From Caccocola sp964450835 (GTDB lineage: Bacteria; Synergistota; Synergistia; Synergistales; Synergistaceae): a stretch of 64,000 nt of DNA. This document shows, one piece after another, positions 33,220 to 41,985 of the stretch (positions are counted from its first letter, which is position 1; every line of letters starts with the position of its first letter). The notes below the pieces were generated by a model. It was not told where the DNA came from, did not search any database, and was given only the letters and a program-made list of their open reading frames with translations. The stretch spans positions 6,960-70,959 of the forward strand of contig CAYVEQ010000003.1 of NCBI GenBank assembly GCA_964450835.1, in the 5' to 3' direction. The position numbers and the translations under genes are program-made.

Positions 33220-33720
33220 ATGAAAAAAGTCCTGAACTGTCTTACAAAGGCGGAGAACGTCATCATGGTCGTAACGTTCACCATCATGGTCGCCGCCTCT
33301 TTCGCACAGGTGGTCAACCGCAACATTGTCAAGCTGTCCATCTCCTGGTTTGAGGAGGCGGCTACTTACTGCATGATCTATATGGTTCTGATCGGCACGG
33401 AGGTCGGCCTGAGGGACGGCACCCAGATTGCCGTCACCGGCGTGGTGGACAAGCTCAGCGGTAAAGCAAAGGTGATCGTGCGGATCCTGGCGAAACTGGT
33501 GACGGTACTTTTCTCTCTGGGCGTGTTCATGGGCAGCCTGGAACTGATGGATATCCAAATCCGCACCGGACAGGTATCCGCCGCTTTGAATCTGCCTATG
33601 AGCGTGCCGTACTTCGCCATGGTCATCAGCTTTGCGATGATTGCGCTGGTCCAGGCCGTGGATGTCGTTGGGATAACCGTCGGCCTGTTCAGAAAAGAGA
33701 ATGAGGAGGAGAACGCATGA
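33220..33720 (+). CDS. TRAP transporter small permease (DctQ)
   Basis: Small membrane subunit of 166 residues with four hydrophobic segments. The conserved WFEEAATYCMIYMVLIGTEVGLRDGTQI region around residues 45-70 is characteristic. It forms the membrane complex with the following large permease, whose start overlaps its stop by four bases (ATGA). Confidence 0.92.
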   Translation: MKKVLNCLTKAENVIMVVTFTIMVAASFAQVVNRNIVKLSISWFEEAATYCMIYMVLIGTEVGLRDGTQIAVTGVVDKLSGKAKVIVRILAKLVTVLFSLGVFMGSLELMDIQIRTGQVSAALNLPMSVPYFAMVISFAMIALVQAVDVVGITVGLFRKENEEENA

Positions 33721-34991
33721 CCGGTCTGCTTTTGTTCGGTTCTTTCGCCCTGTTTCTAATCCTGGGCGTACCTGTCGCTGTCGCTCTGGGCGCCGCCGTC
33801 ATGTCGGCAATCGTTTTCAGCCCGGATTTCGCCATCACCACCGCTGTGATTCCGCAGCGTATTTTCGGCGGACTGGAGTCCACCGCCCTCATGGCCATCG
33901 CCTTCTTCGTGCTGGCCGGCAACCTGATGACCAAGGGCGGCATTTCCCGCAGGCTGGTCAACCTGGCCAATTCGATGGTAGGCGGAGTGCGGGGAGGCAT
34001 GTCTCTGGCCCTGATTCTGTCCAGCGCATTCTTCGCGGCTCTGTCCGGCTCGGCGCCCGCCACAGTCATCGCAATCGGCTCCATGCTGTACGCTGACATG
34101 GTCCGCATCGGCTACCCACCGGACCGCACCGCCGGTCTGCTGGTGGTCTCGGGCGGTCTTGGCCCCATAATTCCCCCAAGCATTATCATGGTCATTTACT
34201 GCACCCTGACCGGTGCGGTGGTGGGCGATATGTTCACGTCCGGCATGTCCATAGGTATCTTCATAATGCTGGCTCTGGCGGCGGTCGTTCTCATCTACGC
34301 CGGCAAGGAGAAGTGGCCCAAAGCGAAAATCAAAATGTCGGTAAAGGAATTTCTGCTGAATCTTCTCAAAGCGATTCCCGCGCTGATGCTGCCGATAATC
34401 ATTCTGGGAGGCATCTACAGCGGCATGCTTACCCCCACGGAATCCGCGGCTGTTGCCGTGGTCTGGGCCCTGATTGCCGGTCTGTTCATCTATAAAGAGA
34501 TCACCTACAAGGATCTGGTCCCCATCTTCCTGGATTCCGCCAAGAGCGCCGCTATGGTGCTGTTCATCGTGGCTACCTCCACCGCCTTCTCGTGGCTCTT
34601 CACCTTCTCGGGCATCTCCGAGGGACTGGTGAACGCCATCGTGGGCATGAATCTCAATCCCGCCATGTACTGCATCATCGTGGCCGTTATCCTGCTGATT
34701 TTCGGCACCTTCCTGGAAGGCACCGCCATCTGCGTTCTGCTGGTTCCGGTCCTGTGGCCCATCGCCAAGTCTCTGGGGATAAACGTAATCCACTTCGGCA
34801 TGATTGTCTGCGTCGCCAACGTAGTCGGCACCATGACCCCGCCGGTGGCTGTCAACATTTTCTCCGCCGCCAGCGTTTCAAAGCTGAAGATGGGAGAGAT
34901 CGTAAAGGGGGAGATTCCGTTCTTTATCGGATATCTGCTGGTATTTGTAGCGGTGGTTCTGTTCCCTGTAATCAGCACGTTCATGCTGTAA
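33717..34991 (+). CDS. TRAP transporter large permease (DctM)
   Basis: Transport channel subunit of 424 residues with about 12 membrane segments. Landmarks: FFVLAGNLMTKGGISRRLVN, FFAALSGSAPATVIAIG, GPIIPPSIIMVIYC and MLTPTESAAVAVVW. Overlaps dctQ by four bases. It is related to but clearly different from the AT-rich DctM at the left end of the window, in sequence and codon choice (frequent CTG and GCC here). Confidence 0.95.
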   Translation: MTGLLLFGSFALFLILGVPVAVALGAAVMSAIVFSPDFAITTAVIPQRIFGGLESTALMAIAFFVLAGNLMTKGGISRRLVNLANSMVGGVRGGMSLALILSSAFFAALSGSAPATVIAIGSMLYADMVRIGYPPDRTAGLLVVSGGLGPIIPPSIIMVIYCTLTGAVVGDMFTSGMSIGIFIMLALAAVVLIYAGKEKWPKAKIKMSVKEFLLNLLKAIPALMLPIIILGGIYSGMLTPTESAAVAVVWALIAGLFIYKEITYKDLVPIFLDSAKSAAMVLFIVATSTAFSWLFTFSGISEGLVNAIVGMNLNPAMYCIIVAVILLIFGTFLEGTAICVLLVPVLWPIAKSLGINVIHFGMIVCVANVVGTMTPPVAVNIFSAASVSKLKMGEIVKGEIPFFIGYLLVFVAVVLFPVISTFML

Positions 34992-35029
34992 TTTCATCAT
35001 TAAACAAAATAAATTAGGAGGTTATCACC

Positions 35030-35797
35030 ATGGCAGTTCTCAATATGTTCAATATCGCCGGCAAACGCGCTATTGTCACCGGCGGCGCTCAGGGGCTCTC
35101 CCGCGGCATGGCCGAGGGGCTGCTGGAGGCAGGCTGCAAGGCAGTCCTGATGGACGTCCAGAAGGAAAAACTGGAGAAGGTTTGCGCGGATTACCGCGCG
35201 CAGGGCTATGAGGCTTATGCTGTCAGCGGCAATCTGGCGGACCGGGATGATTTGAACCGGATGTTCGACGAGGCCCTGTCTGTCCTGGACGGCAGATTGG
35301 ACGTGCTGGTGCCCGCCGCAGGCATCCAGCGCCGCCACCTGCCGGAGGAGTTTCCCGCGGAGGAGTGGGATCTGGTTCGCAAGATCAATCTGGACCATGT
35401 GTGGTTTATGATACAGCGGGCGCTGGGTGTCATGCTCAAGCAGCCTTCGGGCGGCAAAATCATCACTATCGGCTCTATGGTCAGCTGGTTTGGCGGTACC
35501 ACTGTCCCCGCCTATACCGCCGCGAAGGGCGCCGTGACTCAGCTCACCAAGAGTCTGGCGGTGGACTGCGCCGGCAGGAATATCAACATCAACTGCCTTT
35601 GCCCCGGCTATATGGACACAGAGATGAACGCCAATATGACCGCTGCGCGCAAGGACGAGATCACGCCGCGCATTCCTGCCGGCCGCTGGGGCACCCCCGA
35701 CGACATGAAGGGGCCGGTGGTGTTCCTGGCCTCTGCGGCGTCAGATTATCTTAACGGCGCAGTTATCCCGGTGGACGGCGCGTACCTCGTGAAGTAA
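35030..35797 (+). CDS. SDR family oxidoreductase of the sugar-acid operon
   Basis: NAD(P)-dependent dehydrogenase of 255 residues. The nucleotide motif is TGGAQGLSRGMA (near residue 17) and the catalytic pair is Ser in IGSMVS and YTAAK. The usual NNAG is PAAG here. Resemblance is to gluconate 5-dehydrogenase / KduD-type enzymes. In this operon it may interconvert a keto-acid such as fructuronate with mannonate, feeding the dehydratase; this is inference. AGGAGGTTATCACC precedes ATG 35030. A long inverted repeat follows the gene, separating it from two dead genes. Confidence 0.85.
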   Translation: MAVLNMFNIAGKRAIVTGGAQGLSRGMAEGLLEAGCKAVLMDVQKEKLEKVCADYRAQGYEAYAVSGNLADRDDLNRMFDEALSVLDGRLDVLVPAAGIQRRHLPEEFPAEEWDLVRKINLDHVWFMIQRALGVMLKQPSGGKIITIGSMVSWFGGTTVPAYTAAKGAVTQLTKSLAVDCAGRNININCLCPGYMDTEMNANMTAARKDEITPRIPAGRWGTPDDMKGPVVFLASAASDYLNGAVIPVDGAYLVK

Positions 35798-35856
35798 GAA
35801 AAGGCAAGAAGCCGTGCGCCGCATACGGTGAGGCGCCGCTTCAAGCAAAATCTCCG

Positions 35857-35898
35857 ACTGCGGCCCGTCCGTCGTTCAACCGGCGGACGGGCCGCAGT
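35857..35898. repeat. Long inverted repeat after the SDR gene
   Basis: CTGCGGCCCGTCCG and CGGACGGGCCGCAG form a perfect 14-bp stem (15 with the flanking A-T) around a 12-base loop. No T-run follows on the plus strand, so it may be an mRNA 3'-end stabiliser or a rho-assisted stop. Confidence 0.6.
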
Positions 35899-35924
35899 AA
35901 ACTATATGCGGGATGTCAGCGGAC

Positions 35925-36270
35925 ATGGATGCTGCCTCTAAGACCGTTTATCAAACCGGAGCGGTTCCCGTCATCAGACTGAGCCGCCGTGAGCGGTATG
36001 CCGCCTCCCCGTCAAAAGCGCTGTGAGCCGGCGGTGTGCCGGAGGCCGAGATCGCCTTTCGTCCGGAGCGGCCACAGCTGTTAGGCTTAAGTCCTGGAGT
36101 GCCCCGATATGCCGGCGGGCGCGGGAGCCGTCCTCACTGCCGAACAGCCGGACGAAACCATTGCCGCGGGGCGAGATTCATCGCCCCCTCGGTCTTATTG
36201 ACAACAGCAGACGGACGGGACTGCCGACCTGTGCGGAAATCCGCCGAAAGCGTAAAGAAAACTCGCGGCA
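35925..36270 (+). pseudogene. Remnant of KDPG aldolase gene
   Basis: From ATG 35925 the reading gives VYQTGAVPVIRLS, then a stop at 36024, then AGGVPEAEIAFRPERP in the same frame. After a frame change it reads LECPDMPAGAGAVLTAEQ and PDETIAAG, and after another it reads GARFIAP. These follow, in order, the N-terminal half of KDPG aldolase (TGVVPVI; AGG-P-AE-FR; GAGTVLT; AGARFI). The Schiff-base Lys region and C-terminus are gone. At least one stop and two frameshifts make it dead. The alignment is from memory of the family. Confidence 0.7.
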
Positions 36271-36275
36271 ACGGC

Positions 36276-36800
36276 TGAAACCGTGATTTTCGGCGGGCCG
36301 GTGATTCGATTCCAACCATACAGCTGCGAGCGGTTTGTCCGTGTCGGCCGTCTGAAACTCTTGGCTGAGGAGGCGGGGCCAATGCGGCCGTTTCTCCGGC
36401 AAATCACGGTGCAGTCTTTGTGAACCCGCTCTGCCGGGTCAGGCTGCGGTGCTCCCGGCGGCGGTGCGGCGCGGCCTTTACACCGCGGGAGAGCAAGATC
36501 GCCTTTGACAACGACAGTAACGCCGTGTTTTGAGATGAGACCGTCAATGCGCACTGTTTCTCCAAGTTGTATAATCTGAACATCATCGGCCGCGTCGGCG
36601 GCGGCAACAGCTTTGGCGGCGGCCTGATCTGCGCCTTGCGGAACGGCTGCGACACACAGGGCGCGGCGGAGTTTGCCGCGGCGGCTTCCATGCCGAAGCA
36701 CTCCGTTGAGGGCGGCTGCGGCTTCGCCTCTACCTCCGAAACGGAAAAAACCCGCCGGCGGCGACGGCTCCGGTCAGGTGCGGCGGTGATTTCCACGGCA
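36276..36800 (+). pseudogene. Remnant of a second KDG kinase gene
   Basis: Starting near 36283 the frame reads VIFGGPVIRFQPYSCERFV, like the kinase N-terminus; after a frame change GGGANAAVSPANHG and EPALPGQAAV; then SKIAFDNDSNAVF with a stop; then KLYNLNIIGRVGGGNSF and GGLICALRNG, and near 36745 EVEK-like and GGDGSGQVRR in shifted frames. These are successive blocks of PfkB-type KDG kinase with a large internal loss. The catalytic GGGD Asp is Asn here. It differs from the intact kinase that follows, so it is not a local duplicate of it. Confidence 0.72.
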
Positions 36801-36850
36801 TCGTATTCTGAAACATGACCGCAATAATTTAAATAGGAGGCACAGTGCAA

Positions 36851-37936
36851 ATGATTCATTCCAACCCTCTGACACGGGAGAGCGTGGGGCAGAAGTTCCT
36901 CACATTCGGAGAGATTATGCTCCGGCTGACCCCGCCTAACTATGAGAAGATCCGTATGACCACCGAATTTGAGGTCAGTTACGGCGGCAGTGAGGCCAAC
37001 ATTGCCCTGGCCTTGGCCAACCTTGGAGTGGACAGTACTTTTTTCAGCGTGGTGCCCAACAACTCCTTGGGTAAGAGCGCCGTGCGTATGCTGCGCTCTA
37101 ACGATGTCCATTGCACCCCTGTTATTCTCTCCAGCAAGGAAGAGACACCCACCCACCGGCTTGGCATCTACTATCTGGAGACCGGCTACGGCATCAGGCC
37201 CAGCAAGGTGACTTATGACCGGCAGCACAGCGCCATCAGCGAGTTCGACTTCAGCCTTGTCGATTTGAACAAGCTGCTGGAGGGTTATGAGTGGCTGCAT
37301 CTGAGCGGCATTACCCCGGCTCTGTCCCAAAGCTGCGCCAAATTCATGATCGAGATGATGAAGCTGGCCAAAGAGAAGGGAATGACCGTCAGTTTTGACG
37401 GCAACTTCCGCTCCAGACTGTGGGGCTGGGATGAGGCCAGAGATTACTGCACCCGGTGTCTGCCCTATGTGGATGTGCTGTTCGGCATCGAGCCCTACCA
37501 TCTGTGGAAAGACGAGAACGACCGCAGCAAGGGCGACTGGAAAGATGATGTGCCTCTCCAGCCCAGCTATGAGCAACAGGATGACGTGTTCCGGCGGTTT
37601 GCGGCGCGCTACCCCAACCTTAAGTGTATTGCCCGCCATGTGCGCTACGCCCATTCCTGCAGCGAGAACAGCCTGATGGCCTTCATGTGGTACGGGGGGC
37701 GCACTTTCGAGAGCAAACTGTTCACCTTCAACATCCTGGACCGGGTTGGGGGCGGAGACGCATTTGCAAGCGGTCTCATCTACGCCATGATGAACGGTTA
37801 CAAGCCCACGGACATGGTAAACTTTGCCGTGGCGTCCAGCGTCATCAAGCACACTATCCACGGCGACGGCAATATCACCGACGATGCGGAGTCCATCCGC
37901 AGCCTGATGAACACGAATTATGATATAGAGCGGTAA
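36851..37936 (+). CDS. 2-keto-3-deoxygluconate kinase (PfkB family)
   Basis: Phosphorylates KDG to KDPG; about 361 residues. N-terminal FLTFGEIMLRLTPP, sugar-binding YGGSEANIALALANLG, YYLETGYGIRPSKVTYDR and the C-terminal ATP/catalytic DRVGGGDAFASGLIY are complete. ATG 36851 lies 10 bases after AGGAGG; GTG 36845 is only four bases from it. It is the last gene of the sugar-acid cluster, after two dead genes for the same pathway. The KDPG aldolase needed next is not intact in this window. Confidence 0.88.
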   Translation: MIHSNPLTRESVGQKFLTFGEIMLRLTPPNYEKIRMTTEFEVSYGGSEANIALALANLGVDSTFFSVVPNNSLGKSAVRMLRSNDVHCTPVILSSKEETPTHRLGIYYLETGYGIRPSKVTYDRQHSAISEFDFSLVDLNKLLEGYEWLHLSGITPALSQSCAKFMIEMMKLAKEKGMTVSFDGNFRSRLWGWDEARDYCTRCLPYVDVLFGIEPYHLWKDENDRSKGDWKDDVPLQPSYEQQDDVFRRFAARYPNLKCIARHVRYAHSCSENSLMAFMWYGGRTFESKLFTFNILDRVGGGDAFASGLIYAMMNGYKPTDMVNFAVASSVIKHTIHGDGNITDDAESIRSLMNTNYDIER

Positions 37937-38543
37937 ATGATATACACAGCGTGGAGAAGAATATGTAATATGAACATATCGCAGGCAATGCACTTGCATA
38001 TCGGTTCTTTTTTTGATTGCGACTCTGCCGCGATTTCGCAAAGTATGCCTTCTGCGCATCCGTAAACGCACAATTTGAGCGCGCTGTACCCGGAAACGAC
38101 GCTGAAGTGTATGGCGCGGTAAAAATGATACCGTGAGCATTTCACATTCTCTGCTTTTCCATAGGCAACGGCCGCTTCCGCAAGGGGCGGCCTTTGCTTG
38201 GTTTGTCCTTCTTTCCGAGGCAGAGACTTGCGCCGGAAAAAGCCTTTTGCATTAGGGGCTGACATACTGAAATCTACGACAACAGCAGAAAGAATGCAAA
38301 AGAGATGGAACAGAACCCTTGCACTCGGGCATCCTTAAACGGTATTAAATATGGAGTCTTAATCTCTCAAATCTGCGCCGTGACAGGGATGCAGCCCGAA
38401 TCGCGCGAACTTGACTCCGTAAAGGGCGGACGTTATCATTGCCCTTATAAAACATGAAGCAGAACGTATATCATATTAAAAAACTTTTCGTCATGCTTTA
38501 CATGATGTCTGTTCGTCGCGACTGCTGAAGAGGAGGGGTTCGT
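37937..38543. other. Long non-coding stretch after the sugar-acid cluster
   Basis: About 600 bases with scattered stops in all frames. A minus-strand frame of 115 codons has no ribosome site and no recognisable motif. A T-rich TTCTTTTTTT at 38006-38016 after a short GCAA/TTGC repeat could end the kinase transcript. Possibly decayed DNA at the edge of the island. Confidence 0.45.
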
Positions 38544-39323
38544 GTGAATTTTTCTGTTGAGGGCAAAAGAGTTCTCGTTACGGCAGCTTCCGACGGCGTC
38601 GGCAAAGCGATAGCGCGAGCTTTCTGCGAGGCAGGGGCGCGCGTGCACATTTGCGGCCGCACTGTCGAGAAGCTCAAGAGATGCGCCGGTGAGATGCCAG
38701 GGCTGACATACACCGCAGCCGACGCGTCGTGTTGGGAAGATGTCCGCAGAGTTTTTTGCGACGTTGAAAAAAATCTCGGCGGCCTGGACTTCCTCATCAA
38801 CAATTTGGGTGTTGCGGGACCTACGGCGCGCGTCGATGAAATTGACGTCGCCGATTGGTCAAAGACGATTAAGACGAATATCGATAGCCAGTTCTTCTGC
38901 ACAAAGCTCGCGGTGCCGCATATGATTAAGGCGGGCGGCGGCTCTATCGTCAATCTCGGCTCCACGGCAAGCCTCTTCGCCTATCCGTTAAGGACGCCTT
39001 ACGCCGCCTCCAAGTGGGCCGTTATAGGCTTTACGAAATCTGTCGCTCTGGAGCTCGGTCAGTACAAAATACGCGCCAACGCGATATGCCCGGGATGCAT
39101 TGAGGGACCGCGCATCGAAGGCGTGCTGGAGCGCGAGGCGGCGCACCTCGGACTTACGGTTGACGAAGTGCGCAGCGGCTATCTGCGTCAGACTGCGCTG
39201 AATACGTTTATCAACGCGCGCGACGTGGCGGACATGTGTCTTTATCTATGCTCGCCGATGGGAGAAAAAATCAGCGGTCAGGCTATGGTTATAGACGGAT
39301 TTACGGAGAACTGTCACTGCTGA
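38544..39323 (+). CDS. SDR family oxidoreductase
   Basis: NAD(P)-dependent short-chain dehydrogenase of 259 residues. Motifs: TAASDGVGKAIA (cofactor glycine motif), NNLGVAG, Ser in VNLGSTAS and YAASK; the PG motif is CPGCIEGPR. The start is GTG 38544 after GAGGAGGGG. It converges on the ammonia-lyase-like gene across a terminator region and has no co-directional partner, so substrate cannot be inferred. It is not closely similar to the SDR at 35030. Confidence 0.88.
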   Translation: MNFSVEGKRVLVTAASDGVGKAIARAFCEAGARVHICGRTVEKLKRCAGEMPGLTYTAADASCWEDVRRVFCDVEKNLGGLDFLINNLGVAGPTARVDEIDVADWSKTIKTNIDSQFFCTKLAVPHMIKAGGGSIVNLGSTASLFAYPLRTPYAASKWAVIGFTKSVALELGQYKIRANAICPGCIEGPRIEGVLEREAAHLGLTVDEVRSGYLRQTALNTFINARDVADMCLYLCSPMGEKISGQAMVIDGFTENCHC

Positions 39324-39368
39324 GATTTTTTGCTTTTTCAGCGCGGACGCATTTTTGTTACGCCGCGC

Positions 39369-39412
39369 AAAAAAACCGGAGGCACGCCGCGCGGCCTGTC
39401 TCCGGCTTTTTC
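39369..39412. terminator. Terminator between convergent genes
   Basis: CCGGAG and CTCCGG arms enclose further GC pairing, flanked by AAAAAAA on the left and CTTTTTC on the right, so it can act for both the SDR and the opposing operon. Confidence 0.65.
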
Positions 39413-39530
39413 TTGTGCGCCGGGCATGGCACAATTCCAAGCGGTGAAAGCCCGGCCGTGGGCAGTTACCGCTGGGCGCGGCGAAACGCGAGCCGATGCC
39501 GGCAATGGCATCGGAGAGGAGCGTTGCAAC

Positions 39531-39562
39531 GGCGGAGAGGGATGTCAAAACCCCTCTCCGCC
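39531..39562. repeat. Perfect 11-bp hairpin beyond the lyase-like gene
   Basis: GGCGGAGAGGG and CCCTCTCCGCC pair around a 10-base loop, starting five bases past the stop of the minus-strand gene. No T-run follows on that strand; it may protect the mRNA end before the main terminator. Confidence 0.5.
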
Positions 39563-39567
39563 CGTTA

Positions 39568-41118
39568 TCAATACATGGCGCCTATGGCCTTTTCCGCAAT
39601 CATTCTTATTCTTCCGGTATGCACCAGCTCGCGCGCCCATTCCATGTCCGGCGAAATATAATGGTCGTTTTCCATGAACGGCGCTCTTTCGCGCACTGCG
39701 TCGGCGACTGCCGTTGTAACGGGCGACAGAGGAAGCGTTTTGTCGCCGCGCAGTTCGGCTCCCTGTACTGCGGTCAGCAGTTCGTTGCCGAGCACGTACT
39801 CAGCCAGCTGAACAACCTTATAAGCCTTCAGCGCGGCGTTGTATCCCATACTGACGTAGTCCTCTTGGAAAGCGCTTGTCGGCACCGAGTCAACGGCGGC
39901 CGGGTGGGAAAGCACCCTTATTTCTCCGAGCAGTCCCGCCGATGAGTATTGAACTATCATATAGCCGCTGTTCTCTCCGGGATTTGCCACGAGAAAAGGC
40001 GGCAGTCCGCTGACGTGTTCGTTGAGCATCCTGTCGGTGCGGCGCTCGGAGATTTTCGCGAGATACCCCATCGCGATGCAGACAGAATCGCTCTCTATGG
40101 CGACAAAGCCGGAGTCGCTGTTGCAGGCGCTGATTGCCTCGCCGGAATAATGAATAATAGGGTTGTCGTCGCAAGAATTCATTTCTGTTTCAATTACTTC
40201 AACAGCGTCGCAGACAGCCCTTCTGGCGGCGCCGTGAGCCTGCGGGATGCAGCGCAGAGAAAGCGCGTCCTGTAAATTGCCGCCGCCCGTCTTGTTAAGA
40301 TAGACACTCTCGGAAAGAATTTTTCTGACGTGCTCGGCCGTTAGCGCCTGTTCTTTGTGAGGCTTTACCTCCATGACTCTTTCGTCGAAGGCCCGCATGT
40401 TGCCGCGCAGAGTTTCAAGCGTGCAGGAAGCGACGACGTCAGCTGTGGCTATGAGGTTTCTGGCATCGTAGGCCGCAAGAGCCGCCAAAGCGGTGACGGA
40501 TGTGCAGCCGTTGACAAAGCACAGCCCCTCTTTGTAGCTGGGAGTAAACGGTGCGATGCCGGCGCGTTTCAAAGCCTCGCCTCCGCTCAGCAGCTCGCCT
40601 TCATAGTAGGCGCGGCCTTCGCCGGTAAAGACCAAAGCGGCGTGCGCCTCCGCATCGAGGTATCCGACGGAGCCGTGTTTCGGCGTCCACGGAATGACAT
40701 TTTTATTCAGAAGCTCCGCAATCGTTTCCAGCGCTTCCATACGCGCGCCGGAGACGCCTGTGCCGACGTTCACGAGCATCATAAAGAGCATTGCCCTGAC
40801 CGCTTCGGCCTCCATCGGCTCTCCGACAGTCGTGCAGTGAGTCAGCATGGTGTTTTTTTGATATTTCAACGCTGCTTCTTGCGCCACGGATATTTTGACA
40901 TTTTCGCCGAGTCCCGTGGTAACTCCGTAAATACGCTGCTTTTCGGCTACAAACCGCTCAACGAGCCGGCGGCACTTGCAAACCCGCTCCCGGTAGTTTT
41001 TGCCGAAGCTGACCTTTGCCCCGAATCGCGCCACCGCGACAAGATCCTCAAGAGTGACTCTCCCGTCCAGCACGACTTCCTTTATTTTGCCTGCCTCACG
41101 TTTGTCTGAACCTTTCAC
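39568..41118 (-). CDS. Aromatic/histidine ammonia-lyase family protein lacking the MIO tripeptide
   Basis: The 516 residues follow histidine ammonia-lyase throughout: YGVTTGLG (catalytic Tyr64 position), FVNGCTS (Asn203), SLRCIPQ (Arg of the active site), DDNPI, SGLPPFL and HPAAVDSVPTSAFQEDYVSMG. The stretch that should read GSVG-ASG-DLAPLAH reads HGSVGYLDAEAH (148-159), so the Ala-Ser-Gly precursor of the MIO cofactor is absent and two residues are missing. NFHG is also changed (CNSDSG). It is therefore unlikely to work as a normal ammonia-lyase. The start is GTG 41118. Last gene of an operon with a sodium symporter and Fe-S protein. Confidence 0.85.
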   Translation of the reverse strand: MKGSDKREAGKIKEVVLDGRVTLEDLVAVARFGAKVSFGKNYRERVCKCRRLVERFVAEKQRIYGVTTGLGENVKISVAQEAALKYQKNTMLTHCTTVGEPMEAEAVRAMLFMMLVNVGTGVSGARMEALETIAELLNKNVIPWTPKHGSVGYLDAEAHAALVFTGEGRAYYEGELLSGGEALKRAGIAPFTPSYKEGLCFVNGCTSVTALAALAAYDARNLIATADVVASCTLETLRGNMRAFDERVMEVKPHKEQALTAEHVRKILSESVYLNKTGGGNLQDALSLRCIPQAHGAARRAVCDAVEVIETEMNSCDDNPIIHYSGEAISACNSDSGFVAIESDSVCIAMGYLAKISERRTDRMLNEHVSGLPPFLVANPGENSGYMIVQYSSAGLLGEIRVLSHPAAVDSVPTSAFQEDYVSMGYNAALKAYKVVQLAEYVLGNELLTAVQGAELRGDKTLPLSPVTTAVADAVRERAPFMENDHYISPDMEWARELVHTGRIRMIAEKAIGAMY

Positions 41119-41153
41119 CGTCTATCACGCGGCCTTTCTTCGCATATTGCTTG

Positions 41154-41696
41154 TCAAAAAGTTCTTCTTACGCAGCACCCGTCCGCTGCGACAGGTATAT
41201 AGTAAACCTTCTTGCCAGGCTCCGGCTTGTCGAAAAACGCTACGTGGTAAGGGCGGAATATGCTTTTGACGTCAATGACGCGCAGAGACATATTACCCCC
41301 CACGCGGCGCCTGAGAATGCGGCGCGCCAAAACGTTGCACCTTGTAATCATCTGCTCGTCGGAAAAATCCGCAAACTGAACCGACTCACAGTCAACCTCG
41401 GCCTCTTCGGTTTCCACGCCTCTGCGGTCGTAATAAGAAACGCCGCAGGTTGAACCGTTGGCAATCATTTCAATCTTGGTTTTTCGCGGAGCCGTTGCTT
41501 TCTTCAGCATTCTTGCCACGAAAGAAGGCTCCGCTGTGATTTCAAAAGTAATCAGCTTATTTTCGATATATATTGTCCTCATAATCGGAGCCGAGCTCCA
41601 CCTGCCGCTGAAGATTCTCGCCAGCAGTCCTTTGCGGCTTGCCTCTTTTTCGGCTTCAGCAATACTTTTTTTTATTGAGAAAATCGTTATTTTCAT
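41154..41696 (-). CDS. Protein of unknown function in the lyase-like operon
   Basis: I do not recognise a family. It has 180 residues, is basic, has no signal peptide or membrane segment, and is probably cytoplasmic. It has Cys at positions in STCGVSYYDRRG, DCESVQF, TRCN and a C-terminal DGCCVRR; the Cys pattern could bind metal but is irregular. The PYHVAFFDKPEPGKKVYYIPVAADG segment looks like the best folded part. It lies 35 bases before the lyase-like gene and 34 after the small membrane protein, clearly in one operon, so it may act with the lyase-like protein. Confidence 0.6.
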   Translation of the reverse strand: MKITIFSIKKSIAEAEKEASRKGLLARIFSGRWSSAPIMRTIYIENKLITFEITAEPSFVARMLKKATAPRKTKIEMIANGSTCGVSYYDRRGVETEEAEVDCESVQFADFSDEQMITRCNVLARRILRRRVGGNMSLRVIDVKSIFRPYHVAFFDKPEPGKKVYYIPVAADGCCVRRTF

Positions 41697-41730
41697 CGGC
41701 GTGCCGCGTCTGAACTGCCACGAAGAGACG

Positions 41731-41973
41731 CTATCTTTTGTTTTTTCTCAGCCGCGCGAAATGGATGACCTGGCCGATATACTTGCAGAACACCCAGGCG
41801 GTTATAGCCATCGCGGAATAGGGCAGAAGCCTGCCGAGGACAATATCGACATCGTGAATCATGCAGTAGCCTATAAAACATGACTCCAGCACGAAGCAGG
41901 CGCATAAGGCGCCGTCAAGGCCGAACCATGATATAGTGAGATCGTCGTTGTTTTTCTCTTTAATCGCAGCCAT
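41731..41973 (-). CDS. Small membrane protein paired with the symporter
   Basis: 80 residues from ATG 41973, which has a perfect AGGAGG seven bases upstream; a TTG at 41979 is in frame. Two hydrophobic helices are visible (WFGLDGALCACFVLESCFIG and LLPYSAMAITAWVFCKYIG), with a basic C-terminal tail. It begins 12 bases after the stop of the sodium symporter. Small two-helix proteins are known to accompany some SSS symporters (for example YhdT with PanF), so an accessory role is plausible. Confidence 0.6.
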   Translation of the reverse strand: MAAIKEKNNDDLTISWFGLDGALCACFVLESCFIGYCMIHDVDIVLGRLLPYSAMAITAWVFCKYIGQVIHFARLRKNKR

Positions 41974-41985
41974 AATCAAAACCTC

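Noticed and set aside
36567..36818. 83-codon plus-strand frame as a real small gene
   Set aside because: Its RVGGG...GGLI content is the C-terminal piece of a broken KDG kinase, so it is listed as part of the pseudogene.
36404..38140. 578-codon minus-strand frame over the kinase region
   Set aside because: It is antisense to the intact KDG kinase and to the kinase remnant.
37918..38265. 115-codon minus-strand frame with several Cys
   Set aside because: No ribosome site, overlaps the kinase stop, and no recognisable motif; left as non-coding.
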